DNA of 64,000 nucleotides from Mycobacterium sp. (GTDB taxonomy: Bacteria > Actinomycetota > Actinomycetes > Mycobacteriales > Mycobacteriaceae), in the NCBI GenBank assembly GCA_016197405.1, contig JACPVR010000035.1, forward strand, positions 1-64,000. The letters are read 5' to 3'. Positions 14,219-23,704 of this stretch are shown here, one piece after another. Every line of letters starts with the position of its first letter. Position 1 is the first letter of the stretch. The notes under the pieces were generated by a model. It did not search any database, was not told the origin of the DNA, and saw only the letters and a list, made by a program, of their open reading frames with translations. A program made the position numbers and the translations under genes.

Positions 14219-16728
14219 GGCGCCGGAGCAGGCACGACCGCGTTGGGATCAACCGGTGCGGGAGGCGCGTTCGGATCGCCGGGCGGTGCCGGGGGTCCCG
14301 GCGGAGGCGCGGTGATCGTCGTCGGCGGACCCAGCGGAATCGTGATACCCGGCGCCACTTCGATACTGGGCTGGATGACCTGGATCTCCGGCGGCAGCGT
14401 CGGGGTGGTCGGCGGCGGGGGCGGAGGTGCCGCAGGCACACCCGCGTAGCCACCGATCTCGGTCGGCTTCGGGAAGCTCTCGTTGTCGGTGCCCTCGAGC
14501 GCACCGTCCATCGTCGCCTTCCAGATATCGGACGGCAGGCCCGAGCCGTACACCGGCGAACCCGAGGCATTCACCAGCGGTTTGGTGCCGTCGGTGGTGC
14601 CGACCCAGACGGCGGTGGCCAGCGACGGGGTGAAGCCGACCATCCAGGCATCCCGGTTGGCATCGGTGTCGCCGAGCTGGTTGGTGCCGGTCTTGGCGGC
14701 CGAGGGGCGCCCGCCGGCCAGGTTGTGGCCGCGGGACCAACCGGCGATCGGCTGCATCGCGGCGGTCACGTTGTCGGCCACGGCCTTCGGGATGCGCTGC
14801 TCGCCGCTGTTGTCCTGGGTGCTCGCATCGAAGAGCACCTGGCCCTGGGCGTTGACCACCTTCTGCACGAAGTGCGGTGCGTGGTACACCCCGGAGTTGG
14901 CGATCGTCGCGTACGCCGAGGCCATGTCGATCACGCGCGACTGGTACTGGCCCAGCACCACACCGTTGTTGGGCGGGCCGCCCTTACCGTCCTCGGACAG
15001 TGTGTGGTCGACGCCGGGGAAGCTCTCGGCGATACCGGCGCGGTGTGCCGCATCGGCGACGTCGGCGGGGCCGTTCTTGAGCTTGAGCATCAGCCGGTAG
15101 AAGCTGGTGTTCAACGACCGCTTGAGCGCCTCGGCGATATTGCAGGTGCCGCAGCCCTCACCCTCGACATTGCTGATCTTGATGCCGTTGACGTCCAGCG
15201 GGGAACTGTCGACCTGATATCCCAGCCCCATGCCCTGTTCGAGGGCCGCGACGAGCGCGAAGACCTTGAACGACGAACCGGTCGGCAGACCGGCCTGGGC
15301 GAAGTCGAACCCGTTGGCGTCGGTGCCGCCGTAATAGGCGCGCACCCCGCCGGTCTTCGGGTCGATCGACACCACCGCCGAACGCATATCCGGGTCCTGG
15401 CCGTCGAGTGTCTCGGTGACGGCCTCCTCGGCGGCCTGCTGCGCCTTGGGGTCGATCGTCGTGGTGACCTGCAGGCCCTCGGTGTTGAGCTGCTGTTCGG
15501 TGATGTTGAACAGATCGAGCAGCTCACGGGTGACCTGGCGTTCGATCAGACCGTTGGGACCGGTGGTCTGGTTCTCGGCGCTCGCCTGATCGGGCGGAAC
15601 AGTGGGCGGGAACACCTGTGCCGCGCGCTCGTCCTTGGGCAGCACGCCCATGCTGACCATTCCGTCGAGCACCCAGTTCCACCGTTCGGCGGCACCTTCG
15701 GGGTCGACGGCGGGGTCCAGCGTCGACGGCCGCTGGATGAGTGCCGCCAGCAGGGCGCCCTCGGCGACGTCGAGCTGCTCGACCGGCTTGTTGAAGTAGG
15801 CCTTGGCCGCCGCCGAGATGCCGTAGGCGCCACGACCGAAATAGATGATGTTCAGATACGACTGCAGCACCGCGTCTTTGGACCACTCGCGGGACATCTT
15901 CGTCGAGATGACGAGTTCCTTGGCCTTGCGCACCACACCGCCGATGCCGGTGCGGGCGTCGCCGACGAGTGCGTTCTTGACGTACTGCTGGGTGATGGTC
16001 GAACCGCCCTGCAGGTCACCGCCGAAGATGTTGTTCTTGAACGCACGCAGGAACCCGGTGTAGGAGAAGCCGGGGTTGGAGTAGAAGTCGCGGTCCTCGG
16101 CCGCCATCACCGCATTGCGGACGTGCACCGGAATCTGGTCGATCGTGACGTCGACCCGATTGCCTTCCGGCGGAATGATTTTCGCCATCTCCGAGCCGTC
16201 GCTAGCCAGGATCGTCGACACCTGATTGGTGCGGATGTCACCGGGCTTGGGGACGTCGACGATGAAGTAGGCCATCGTGAACGTGACCATCGGCAGCACC
16301 AGGAACAACACCACGCAGGCCGCCAGGCCGCGTCGCACCCATTTCCAGTCGAACCGACGGGCGCGCGGCGGCCCCGGGGGACGGCTGTCACCGCCACCGG
16401 ATGGCCGGCGCGGCGGCCCCGGTGGCACCGGCGGGCCTGGTGGCCGCGGCGGCTTACCACCGTCGAGAGCTGCCTTGACGGCGTCGATGGGGTCACGAAG
16501 CTTCGGGTCGAGATCATCGCGGACCGCCGGCAGGATCGCCGTGGGCCTCAGCTCCGGGGGAACCGGGCCACGCGCGGCGTGCCTGGCGCCACCGGGTGGG
16601 GGTGGGGGCGCGGACGCGGGCCGCGGACGCGGAGCCGGCTCTGCGTGTCGGGGTGGCTGCGCACCCTCAGCCCCGGACCCGTGTGGATTCTCGGCGGCTG
16701 AGCGGTCGTTGCGCCCCTCGCTATTCAC
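14215..16728 (-). CDS. ponA1: Bifunctional class A penicillin-binding protein PonA1
   Basis: 837 residues from a GTG at 16728 that overlaps the upstream gene by eight bases; the longer open frame upstream is that gene's antisense or overlap. A long proline-rich cytoplasmic N-terminus leads to one membrane helix (CVVLFLVLPMVTFTMAYFIV). Next comes the GT51 glycosyltransferase (AAEDRDFYSNPGF with the catalytic Glu, then GGSTITQQYVKN), then the transpeptidase with SxxK in TGSSFKVF, SxN in RSLNTSF and KTGTN. A proline-rich tail follows. It polymerises and crosslinks peptidoglycan at the growing poles and binds beta-lactams. In mycobacteria the N-terminal region is a phosphorylation target. Operon with the DUF5318 gene upstream and the GT87-like gene downstream. 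Confidence 0.96.
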   Translation of the reverse strand: MNSEGRNDRSAAENPHGSGAEGAQPPRHAEPAPRPRPASAPPPPPGGARHAARGPVPPELRPTAILPAVRDDLDPKLRDPIDAVKAALDGGKPPRPPGPPVPPGPPRRPSGGGDSRPPGPPRARRFDWKWVRRGLAACVVLFLVLPMVTFTMAYFIVDVPKPGDIRTNQVSTILASDGSEMAKIIPPEGNRVDVTIDQIPVHVRNAVMAAEDRDFYSNPGFSYTGFLRAFKNNIFGGDLQGGSTITQQYVKNALVGDARTGIGGVVRKAKELVISTKMSREWSKDAVLQSYLNIIYFGRGAYGISAAAKAYFNKPVEQLDVAEGALLAALIQRPSTLDPAVDPEGAAERWNWVLDGMVSMGVLPKDERAAQVFPPTVPPDQASAENQTTGPNGLIERQVTRELLDLFNITEQQLNTEGLQVTTTIDPKAQQAAEEAVTETLDGQDPDMRSAVVSIDPKTGGVRAYYGGTDANGFDFAQAGLPTGSSFKVFALVAALEQGMGLGYQVDSSPLDVNGIKISNVEGEGCGTCNIAEALKRSLNTSFYRLMLKLKNGPADVADAAHRAGIAESFPGVDHTLSEDGKGGPPNNGVVLGQYQSRVIDMASAYATIANSGVYHAPHFVQKVVNAQGQVLFDASTQDNSGEQRIPKAVADNVTAAMQPIAGWSRGHNLAGGRPSAAKTGTNQLGDTDANRDAWMVGFTPSLATAVWVGTTDGTKPLVNASGSPVYGSGLPSDIWKATMDGALEGTDNESFPKPTEIGGYAGVPAAPPPPPPTTPTLPPEIQVIQPSIEVAPGITIPLGPPTTITAPPPGPPAPPGDPNAPPAPVDPNAVVPAPAP

Positions 16729-17143
16729 TGGCCGTACGCGCGCTCTTGCGCGCAGTTCGGGTTCCACGTGCCTTCGGGGGACGCGGTGCGCCCAGCACAT
16801 AGGACTTGACCAAGTGATTCCATTCGCAGGTTCGGCATACCTCCACCACGTGTACCGCAAATTCGTCGTAACGCGCCGCCAACATGACCAACTCCTCAGC
16901 ACTGCGGGCCGAACCCGACACCGCGCCGAGATGGTCACCGAAAACCCACGACACGAGCGTGAGCTGCTCCTTGCGGCATATCGGGCACATCACCGAACTC
17001 GTCTTGCCGTGGAACTTCGCGGCGCGCAGCAGATACGGGTTGGCGTCACACACTTCGCTGACGCCAGTCCGCCCCGAGTAGACCTCGGCCAGCAGTGAAC
17101 GCCGCCTCAGGGCGTAATCCACCACCTGTCGCTGCAGTCGCAC
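16721..17143 (-). CDS. DUF5318 family zinc-ribbon-like protein
   Basis: 140 residues from a GTG at 17143 (RLQRQVVDYALRRRSLLAEV), matching the conserved start of the Rv0049-type proteins. Two CxxC pairs, CPICRKEQ and CRTCEW, probably bind one zinc. The tail is basic (ARPPRTARK-like). The function is unknown; constant position directly before ponA1, with overlapping stop and start, suggests a role in cell wall growth or its control. The start is supported by similarity only, as no strong ribosome-binding site is visible. Confidence 0.8.
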   Translation of the reverse strand: MRLQRQVVDYALRRRSLLAEVYSGRTGVSEVCDANPYLLRAAKFHGKTSSVMCPICRKEQLTLVSWVFGDHLGAVSGSARSAEELVMLAARYDEFAVHVVEVCRTCEWNHLVKSYVLGAPRPPKARGTRTARKSARTASE

Positions 17144-17304
17144 GACGACCAGAGTACGTCGGCCCTCGGGGCGTGGAGGCGTGACGGGCCAGCCCGTCGC
17201 CGAACCGGCGCCCCTCGTGCAGCGAACACCCCTGCTCAGCGCCGCGCGTATGCGCACAGTGATGTTGTCGCGCCCCAGCAGGGCCTCCCCTCTACGATCA
17301 TCGC

Positions 17305-18162
17305 GTGGCGACGCGGCAGACCCCCGGTACCCGGGCCAAAGACAGCGACCGCAACGACACCTGCGCGGTCCTCGACAGTGCGCTCTCCGACGGGCAGCTC
17401 TCCATGGAGGAGCACCGGCAGCGGGTTGCGGCGGCCACCACCGCGGCGACCCTCGGGGATCTGGCCGATCTGGTGTCGGATCTGCAGAACGCCAACGCGC
17501 CGGTGCAGCTGCCCAACCTCAAGCCGGCGCGCAAGCTGCCCAGCGCGGCGGGCGGCGGTTGGGGAATCCGCACCGCGATCGCCGGTGTGCTGGTGGTGCT
17601 GGGTATCGCGATCGGCTGGGGGCTCTACGGCAACACGCCGTCGCCGTTCAACTTCACCTCCGATCCAGGGGCCAAACCCGACGGTGTTGCCCCCGTCGTA
17701 CTGACCCCGCCCAAGCAGCTGCAATCCCTCGGCGGCCTGACCGGCCTGCTGGAACAGATGAAACAGAAGTTCGGCGATACCCAGGGCTACCGGGTGGTCG
17801 TCTATCCCGACTACGCATCGCTGGACCGTCCCGACCCGAACGAGGACCGCCGCAAGCTCAGCTACACCTACCGCGGGGGCTGGGACGATCCGTCGACCAC
17901 CTCCAAGAGCGAGGGCGACCGGCTGGTGGATCTGTCCCAGTTCGACCAGAAGGCCGTCATCGGCATCTTGCGGGGCGCGCCGGAGACGCTGGGCATGAAG
18001 CCCGCCGACATCACCAACCAGTACCTGATCATCGAACCGTCGGGCGATCCGACGACCCCTGACGCCGTCAGCATCTCGATGTACATCTCCAGCGATTTCG
18101 GCAGCGGATCGATCGTGGTCGGCCCCGACGGTTCGACGAAACGCATCAGTTACCCGTCCTGA
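17305..18162 (+). CDS. DUF1707-domain membrane protein
   Basis: 285 residues from GTG. The N-terminal DUF1707 domain is clear: RAKDSDRNDTCAVLDSALSD, GQLSMEEHRQRVAAATTAAT, LGDLADLVSDL, the 'SHOCT-like' short regulatory unit common in actinobacteria. One membrane helix follows (IRTAIAGVLVVLGIAIGWGL), then an extracytoplasmic domain of about 170 residues with no known catalytic motif. Corresponds in position to Rv0048c. It is divergent from the DUF5318-ponA1 unit, 161 bases away, and precedes the PadR-ino1 genes. A sensor or envelope role is possible but not shown. Confidence 0.85.
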   Translation: MATRQTPGTRAKDSDRNDTCAVLDSALSDGQLSMEEHRQRVAAATTAATLGDLADLVSDLQNANAPVQLPNLKPARKLPSAAGGGWGIRTAIAGVLVVLGIAIGWGLYGNTPSPFNFTSDPGAKPDGVAPVVLTPPKQLQSLGGLTGLLEQMKQKFGDTQGYRVVVYPDYASLDRPDPNEDRRKLSYTYRGGWDDPSTTSKSEGDRLVDLSQFDQKAVIGILRGAPETLGMKPADITNQYLIIEPSGDPTTPDAVSISMYISSDFGSGSIVVGPDGSTKRISYPS

Positions 18163-18261
18163 ACTGGACTTTTCGGGGCGCGAGGGTGCGCAGATCCGAT
18201 ATTTCGCCCGGTATGTCTGCCGGGGACACGCACGCTCGCGGCCGAGTATGGGGTGCTCCGA

Positions 18262-18290
18262 TGTAGCGAGATATATATCGGCGCGATACA
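18262..18290. promoter_or_regulatory. Candidate PadR operator
   Basis: TGTAGCGAG and CGCGATACA form an imperfect inverted repeat (7 of 9) around a central GATATATATC palindrome, 74 bases before the PadR start. AT-rich palindromes with outer TGTA/TACA are typical PadR sites. Confidence 0.35.
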
Positions 18291-18363
18291 GTTGCGCGAG
18301 GTGTCGAGCCGCCCTAACGGACGACACTGACTGACGGGGTCTGCGGACGAGGAGGTGAATTCG

Positions 18364-18909
18364 ATGCTGGAGCTGGCCATTCTGGGTCTTCTGCTCGAAT
18401 CACCCATGCACGGCTACGAACTGCGCAAGCGCCTCACCGGCCTGCTCGGTGCGTTCCGTGCCTTCTCATACGGCTCGCTGTACCCGGCGCTGCGCCGGAT
18501 GCAGACCGACGGGTTGATCATCGAGGACGCCGCACCGCTGGGCACCACCAAGCTGCGGCGCGCGCGCCGGGTCTACCAGCTCACCGACGCGGGCCGGCAA
18601 CGGTTCACCGAGCTGGTCGCCGACACCGGACCGCAGAATTACACCGACGACGGGTTCGGTGTGCACCTGGCATTCTTCAACCGCACACCCGCCGAGGCGA
18701 GGATGCGCATCCTGGAGGGCCGCCGCCGCCAGGTGGAGGAACGGCGCGAAGGTCTGCGCGAAGCCGTCGCCCGGGCCAGCAGCTCGCTCGACCGCTACAC
18801 CCGTCAGCTGCATCAGCTCGGCCTGGAATCCAGTGAACGCGAGGTCAGCTGGCTCAACGAGCTGATCGCCGCCGAGCGGGTGGCCCAGGGCCAACCCGAA
18901 CAGACATGA
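18364..18909 (+). CDS. PadR family transcriptional regulator
   Basis: 181 residues from the ATG at 18364, preceded by a strong GAGGAGGTGA; a GTG nine bases upstream is less likely. The winged helix is standard: MLELAILGLLLESPMHGYEL, RKRLTGLLGAFRAFSYGSLY, PALRRMQTDGLI, and a wing around RRVYQLTDAGRQRF. A C-terminal coiled-coil half (about 110-175) drives dimerisation. Matches the Rv0047c position, directly upstream of ino1, with 52 bases between them. It probably controls itself and perhaps inositol synthesis; the ligand is unknown. Confidence 0.9.
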   Translation: MLELAILGLLLESPMHGYELRKRLTGLLGAFRAFSYGSLYPALRRMQTDGLIIEDAAPLGTTKLRRARRVYQLTDAGRQRFTELVADTGPQNYTDDGFGVHLAFFNRTPAEARMRILEGRRRQVEERREGLREAVARASSSLDRYTRQLHQLGLESSEREVSWLNELIAAERVAQGQPEQT

Positions 18910-18961
18910 CGTCTCGCGACGTCGAGAACAGCACCAGCAAGTACCGATTGAAGGAGAACCG

Positions 18962-20050
18962 ATGAGTGAGAACAACGCGACCGCGAACGATGTACGGGTC
19001 GCCATTGTCGGCGTCGGCAACTGCGCGTCATCGCTCGTCCAGGGCGTGCAGTACTACCTGGACGCCGACGAGAACTCGACCGTCCCGGGCCTGATGCACG
19101 TCAAACTGGGCCGCTACCACGTGCGCGACGTGAAGTTCGTCGCCGCATTCGACGTCGACGCCAAGAAGGTCGGCTTCGATCTGTCCGAGGCGATCTTCGC
19201 CTCCGAGAACAACACCATCAAGATCGCCGACGTGCCGCCGACCAACGTCACGGTGCAGCGTGGACCCACCCTCGACGGCATCGGCAAGTACTACTCCGAG
19301 ACCATCGAGATCTCCGATGTCGAGGCCGTCGACGTCGTGCAGGCGCTCAAGGACGCCAAGGTCGACGTGCTGGTGTCCTACCTGCCGGTGGGCTCAGAAG
19401 AGGCCGACAAGTTCTACGCGCAGTGCGCCATCGACGCCGGTGTCGCGTTCGTCAACGCACTGCCCGTCTTCATCGCCTCGGATCCGGTGTGGGCCAAGAA
19501 GTTCGCCGACGCCGGTGTCCCGATCGTCGGTGACGACATCAAGAGCCAGGTCGGCGCCACCATCACCCACCGCGTGATGGCCAAGCTGTTCGAAGACCGC
19601 GGCGTGCAGCTCGACCGCACCATGCAGCTCAACGTCGGCGGCAACATGGACTTCCTGAACATGCTGGAGCGCTCGCGGCTGGAGTCGAAGAAGATCTCCA
19701 AGACCCAGGCCGTGACGTCGAACCTCCAGAAGGAGTTCAACGCCAAGGATGTCCACATCGGCCCGTCGGATCACGTCGGCTGGCTCGACGACCGCAAGTG
19801 GGCCTATGTCCGCCTGGAGGGTCGCGCATTCGGCGACGTGCCGCTGAACCTGGAGTACAAGCTCGAGGTGTGGGATTCGCCCAACTCGGCCGGTGTCATC
19901 ATCGACGCGGTGCGCGCGGCGAAGATCGCACTGGACCGCGGTATCGGCGGACCGGTCGAGGCGGCCTCGGCATACCTGATGAAGAGCCCGCCCAAGCAGC
20001 TCGCCGACGATATCGCCCGCGCGCAGCTGGAGACCTTCATCGAAGGCTAG
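18962..20050 (+). CDS. ino1: Inositol-3-phosphate synthase
   Basis: 362 residues, starting after GGAGAA. The Rossmann motif VAIVGVGNCASSLVQGVQYY binds NAD; SYLPVGSEEADKFYAQCAID and the late LNVGGNMDFLNML plus KISKTQAV are family signatures carrying the catalytic lysines. The enzyme converts glucose 6-phosphate to inositol 3-phosphate, the first step to phosphatidylinositol, mannosides, lipoarabinomannan and mycothiol. Length is that of the short actinobacterial/archaeal type. It follows the PadR gene and ends in a long hairpin. Confidence 0.97.
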   Translation: MSENNATANDVRVAIVGVGNCASSLVQGVQYYLDADENSTVPGLMHVKLGRYHVRDVKFVAAFDVDAKKVGFDLSEAIFASENNTIKIADVPPTNVTVQRGPTLDGIGKYYSETIEISDVEAVDVVQALKDAKVDVLVSYLPVGSEEADKFYAQCAIDAGVAFVNALPVFIASDPVWAKKFADAGVPIVGDDIKSQVGATITHRVMAKLFEDRGVQLDRTMQLNVGGNMDFLNMLERSRLESKKISKTQAVTSNLQKEFNAKDVHIGPSDHVGWLDDRKWAYVRLEGRAFGDVPLNLEYKLEVWDSPNSAGVIIDAVRAAKIALDRGIGGPVEAASAYLMKSPPKQLADDIARAQLETFIEG

Positions 20051-20060
20051 ATTTTTTCGC

Positions 20061-20117
20061 TGAGACTGCGCTCACCGCGAGGTTCACTCGAACTTCGTCG
20101 CGGTGGGCGCAGTCTCA
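20061..20117 (+). terminator. Hairpin terminator after ino1
   Basis: Arms 20061-20080 (TGAGACTGCGCTCACCGCGA) and 20098-20117 pair over 20 bp with one G-T mismatch, around 17 bases, and are followed by TTTTG; a T-run also flanks the other side, so it could work in both directions. The next gene starts only 17 bases later. Confidence 0.75.
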
Positions 20118-20134
20118 TTTTGTAGGGTCGGCTG

Positions 20135-21028
20135 GTGATCTCCGATGACGAACTGCTGGCGCTCGACGAATTCGCGCTGCTGCCCGAGAACGCCGAACAA
20201 GCCGGGGTGAGCACTGCGCTGCCGACCGCGCGGCGCATCGAGGCCGGCGACATCTCCGCGATCTCCTTCGGTGACGACCCCGCCGAGGTGGTCTTCCTGC
20301 ACGGCGGCGGGCAGAACGCGCACACCTGGGACACCGTCATCCTGGGGCTGGGCCTGCCCGCACTGGCGGTCGACCTGCCCGGCCACGGCCGCTCGGCCTG
20401 GCGCACCGACGGCGACTACGGCCCCAAACTCAACGCCGAAACCCTGCGTCCGGTGCTGCGCGAACTTGCACCGAACCCACGGCTGGTCGTCGGCATGTCA
20501 CTGGGCGGGCTGACCGCCCTGCGGATCGCCGCCACCGAACCCACACTGGTTCCGAAGCTGGCGCTGGTCGACGTCACCCCGTCGGCCCCGGCCCGGCATG
20601 AGGAGATGACCAAGGTGCAGATGGGCACCGTCGCGCTGGTACAGGGCCAGCGGACGTTCCCGAGCTTCGCCGCGATGCTCGACGAAACCGTCGCGGCGGC
20701 ACCGCACCGCAACCGGAACTCGCTGCGCCGCGGTGTTTTTCACAACTCGAAACAACTCGAGGACGGCACCTGGACCTGGCGCTACGACTCGTTCCGCAAG
20801 GGCGACGGCTTCGAGGGATTGTGGGACGACGTCCCCGCCATCACCATGCCCACCACCTTGATCCGCGGTGCCAACTCGTTCTTCGTCAACGACGAGGACG
20901 CCGCCCAGTTCGCCGGCGAAGCGCCCGGATTCCAGCGGACCATCGTGGTTGCCGATTCCGGCCACTCGGTACAAGGTGACCAACCACTGCGCCTGATCGA
21001 GATTCTGCGCGAGCTCCTCGACACCTGA
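20135..21028 (+). CDS. Alpha/beta hydrolase
   Basis: 297 residues from GTG. The oxyanion motif is FLHGGGQNAHTW (about 54-65), the nucleophile Ser122 lies in VVGMSLGGLT, and the catalytic His is H277 in DSGHSVQGD; a mid-protein Asp or Glu should complete the triad. A cap domain lies between about 145 and 215. It corresponds to Rv0045c, an esterase of unknown natural substrate. It follows the ino1 terminator closely and precedes an F420-type oxidoreductase by 26 bases. Confidence 0.88.
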   Translation: MISDDELLALDEFALLPENAEQAGVSTALPTARRIEAGDISAISFGDDPAEVVFLHGGGQNAHTWDTVILGLGLPALAVDLPGHGRSAWRTDGDYGPKLNAETLRPVLRELAPNPRLVVGMSLGGLTALRIAATEPTLVPKLALVDVTPSAPARHEEMTKVQMGTVALVQGQRTFPSFAAMLDETVAAAPHRNRNSLRRGVFHNSKQLEDGTWTWRYDSFRKGDGFEGLWDDVPAITMPTTLIRGANSFFVNDEDAAQFAGEAPGFQRTIVVADSGHSVQGDQPLRLIEILRELLDT

Positions 21029-21054
21029 TCTCGGTCCGGGCTTACGGTGGGCCC

Positions 21055-21861
21055 ATGACCTTTCCGATCCGCATCGGCGTCCAACTCCAACCACAGCACG
21101 CCCCCGACTACTCCTTGATCCGCGACGCGCTGCGCCGCTGCGAAGACCTCGGGGTGGACGTCGCGTTCAACTGGGACCACTTCTTCCCGCTATACGGCGA
21201 CCCCGACGGTGCGCACTTCGAATGCTGGACCATGCTCGGCGCCTGGGCCGAGCAGACTTCGCGGATCGCCATCGGTGCGCTGGTCAGCTGCAACTCCTAC
21301 CGCAACCCCGAACTGCTGGCCGATATGGCCCGCACGGTCGACCACATCTCCGGCGGCCGGCTCATCCTGGGTATCGGCTCGGGGTGGAAGGAGAAGGACT
21401 ACGACGAGTACGGATACGAATTCGGCACTGTCGGAAGCCGTCTCGACGACCTGGCGGCCGCCTTACCGCGCATCAAATCCCGGCTGTCCAAACTCAACCC
21501 GCCACCGGTCGGTGAGATCCCGATCCTGATCGGCGGGCAGGGCGAACGCAAGACACTGCGGATGGTCGCCGAGTACGGCGATATGTGGCACGGATTCACC
21601 ACCGTCGAAAGTTACCCCGCCAAAGCGGAGGTGCTGGCCCGGCACTGCGCCGACGTCGGGCGCGACCCCGCGACGATCGTGCGCTCGGCCGGGGTCGAAT
21701 TCAAAGGCGGTGTGAGCCGTGGCGAGGGCATCGAGGAGTTGGTGGCCAACGCGACCGCCCTCGCGGATCTGGGCGTCACGATGTTGACCATCGGTGTCAA
21801 CGGACCCGACTACGACCTGACCGGAGCCGAGGCACTGTGCCGCTGGCGCGACAGCCGATAA
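21055..21861 (+). CDS. LLM-class (F420-dependent) oxidoreductase
   Basis: 268 residues with a luciferase-like monooxygenase fold: FNWDHFFPLYGD near the cofactor pocket, RIAIGALVSCNSYRNPELLA, RTVDHISGGRLILGIGSGWK with the conserved GSGW turn, and IPILIGGQGERKTLRMVAEY. Such mycobacterial proteins usually bind coenzyme F420 and reduce or oxidise small substrates. Same position as Rv0044c. Likely co-transcribed with the hydrolase upstream. The substrate is not known. Confidence 0.88.
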   Translation: MTFPIRIGVQLQPQHAPDYSLIRDALRRCEDLGVDVAFNWDHFFPLYGDPDGAHFECWTMLGAWAEQTSRIAIGALVSCNSYRNPELLADMARTVDHISGGRLILGIGSGWKEKDYDEYGYEFGTVGSRLDDLAAALPRIKSRLSKLNPPPVGEIPILIGGQGERKTLRMVAEYGDMWHGFTTVESYPAKAEVLARHCADVGRDPATIVRSAGVEFKGGVSRGEGIEELVANATALADLGVTMLTIGVNGPDYDLTGAEALCRWRDSR

Positions 21862-21928
21862 CCGACCGATCGGCTCCGAATGAGCCGAAGGGGTCGCCGA
21901 CCGCGGTAACCCCGCTAAGTTGCTGAGA

Positions 21929-23704
21929 ATGCCTGCCCGTATCTGTGCTGCATTCGCAGTGCTGCTGATGCTCTTCGGCCTGGTCCTGGCCCCGACAGCG
22001 GGCGCCGACCAGTGCGCACCGCCGGGGGTGGACAGTGCCAGCGCGCTGCCCGCCAACCTGGCCGCCGCGGCCAAGGGCCCCGACGAGGACAAATACACCA
22101 CCCCCAGCGTGGTGCCGTTGGATTCCATCGACGTCGACGCGCTGAGCCTGGGCACCCCCGGCACCCTGACGGTGGGCACCCTCTCGGATGCGCCGCCCAG
22201 CATCTGCATCGACTCCCGGGGCCAATTCACCGGATTCGACAACGAGCTGCTGCGGGCCATCGCCGGCAAGCTCGGCCTCAAGGTCAACTTCGTCGGCACC
22301 GATTTCTCCGGGCTGCTGGCCCAGGTGGCGTCCCGGCGATTCGACGTCGGCTCGTCGTCGATCACCACCACCGACGCCCGGCGACGCACGGTCGGGTTCA
22401 CCAACGGCTACGACTTCGGCTACTTCTCGCTGGTGGTCCCCTCCGGGTCGCCCATCACCGGCTTCTCGCAGCTGGCTGCCGGACAACGCATCGGGGTGGT
22501 GCAGGGCACCGTGCAGGAGGCCTACGTCGTCGACACCCTGCACCTGGACCCGGTGAAGTTCCCGGATTACAACACCGTCTACGCCAGCCTGAAGACCCGC
22601 CAGATCGACGCCTGGGTGGCGCCGTCCCAGCAGGCCGTCGGCACCATCAAGCCCGGCGACCCCGCGCAGATCGTCGAAAACACCTTCAGCCTGGACAATT
22701 TCGTCGCCTACGCGGTCGCCGGCGAGAACAAGCCGCTCATCGACGCGCTCAACAGCGGCCTCGATGCCGTCATCGACGACGGAACCTGGGCCAAGCTGTA
22801 CTCCGACTGGGTGCCACGGGCATTGCCGCCCGGCTGGAAGCCGGGATCCAAAGCCGCTGCGCTGCCACAACTTCCGGATTTTGCCGCCATCGCGGCCAGT
22901 CACACCCAGCCGGAGTCCTCCGGTGCCGTCGCGCCCAAGTCCACCCTGACCCAGTTGCGCGAGGCGTTCCTGAACTGGGATTTGTACCGGCAGGCGATCC
23001 CCGACCTGTTCCGCACCGGCCTACCCAACACGCTGATCCTGACCTTCTTCGCCAGCATCATCGGGTTGGTGCTCGGGCTGGTGCTGGCCGTCGCCGGCAT
23101 CTCGCGGTCACGCTGGTTGCGCTGGCCGGCAAGGATTTACACCGACGTCTTCCGTGGCCTTCCCGAGGTGGTCATCATCTTGATCATCGGGCTGGGCTTC
23201 GGTCCGGTGGTCGGTGGGCTCACCGGCAACAACCCCTACCCGTTGGGCATCGTGGCCCTGGGATTGATGGCCGGGGCCTATGTCGGTGAGATCCTGCGGT
23301 CGGGCATCCAAAGCGTGGAGGCCGGCCAGCTGGAAGCCTCGCGGGCGCTGGGCTTCAGCTACCCGTCGTCGATGCGGTTGGTGGTGGTGCCGCAAGGCAT
23401 CCGGCGGGTGTTGCCCGCTCTGGTCAACCAGTTCATCTCGCTGCTGAAGGCCTCGTCACTGGTGTACTTCCTCGGCCTGATCGCCAGCCAACGCGAGCTG
23501 TTCCAGGTCGGTCGCGACCTCAACGCGCAGACCGGGAACCTCTCACCCCTGGTGGCCGCCGGGTTGTTCTACCTGGCGCTGACCATCCCGCTGACCCACC
23601 TGGTCAATCTCATCGACAGCCGGCTGCGACGCGGCCGCACCCCGACCGAGGCCGAGGATCCCCTGGATCCGGCCGACCCGGCCATCCGGCAGGAGATCGT
23701 GTGA
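21929..23704 (+). CDS. Amino-acid ABC transporter, fused substrate-binding protein and permease
   Basis: 591 residues from the ATG at 21929 (a TTG nine bases upstream is less likely). A signal peptide (ICAAFAVLLMLFGLVLAPTA) leads to a bacterial family 3 solute-binding domain: TLTVGTLSDAPPSICIDSRG, GFDNELLRAIAGKLGLKVNF, and DVGSSSITTTDARRR. After about residue 340 comes a HisM/GlnP-type permease domain with about five helices and the coupling loop around VEAGQLEASRALGFSYPSSM. Fusion of binding protein and permease in one chain means two binding domains per transporter dimer. It most likely imports glutamine, glutamate or a similar polar amino acid. The stop overlaps the ATPase start by one base (TGATG). 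Confidence 0.92.
   Translation: MPARICAAFAVLLMLFGLVLAPTAGADQCAPPGVDSASALPANLAAAAKGPDEDKYTTPSVVPLDSIDVDALSLGTPGTLTVGTLSDAPPSICIDSRGQFTGFDNELLRAIAGKLGLKVNFVGTDFSGLLAQVASRRFDVGSSSITTTDARRRTVGFTNGYDFGYFSLVVPSGSPITGFSQLAAGQRIGVVQGTVQEAYVVDTLHLDPVKFPDYNTVYASLKTRQIDAWVAPSQQAVGTIKPGDPAQIVENTFSLDNFVAYAVAGENKPLIDALNSGLDAVIDDGTWAKLYSDWVPRALPPGWKPGSKAAALPQLPDFAAIAASHTQPESSGAVAPKSTLTQLREAFLNWDLYRQAIPDLFRTGLPNTLILTFFASIIGLVLGLVLAVAGISRSRWLRWPARIYTDVFRGLPEVVIILIIGLGFGPVVGGLTGNNPYPLGIVALGLMAGAYVGEILRSGIQSVEAGQLEASRALGFSYPSSMRLVVVPQGIRRVLPALVNQFISLLKASSLVYFLGLIASQRELFQVGRDLNAQTGNLSPLVAAGLFYLALTIPLTHLVNLIDSRLRRGRTPTEAEDPLDPADPAIRQEIV

Noticed and set aside
14725..16701. 658-codon open frame antisense to ponA1
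   Set aside because: Shadow of the strongly conserved penicillin-binding protein; no recognisable protein pattern.
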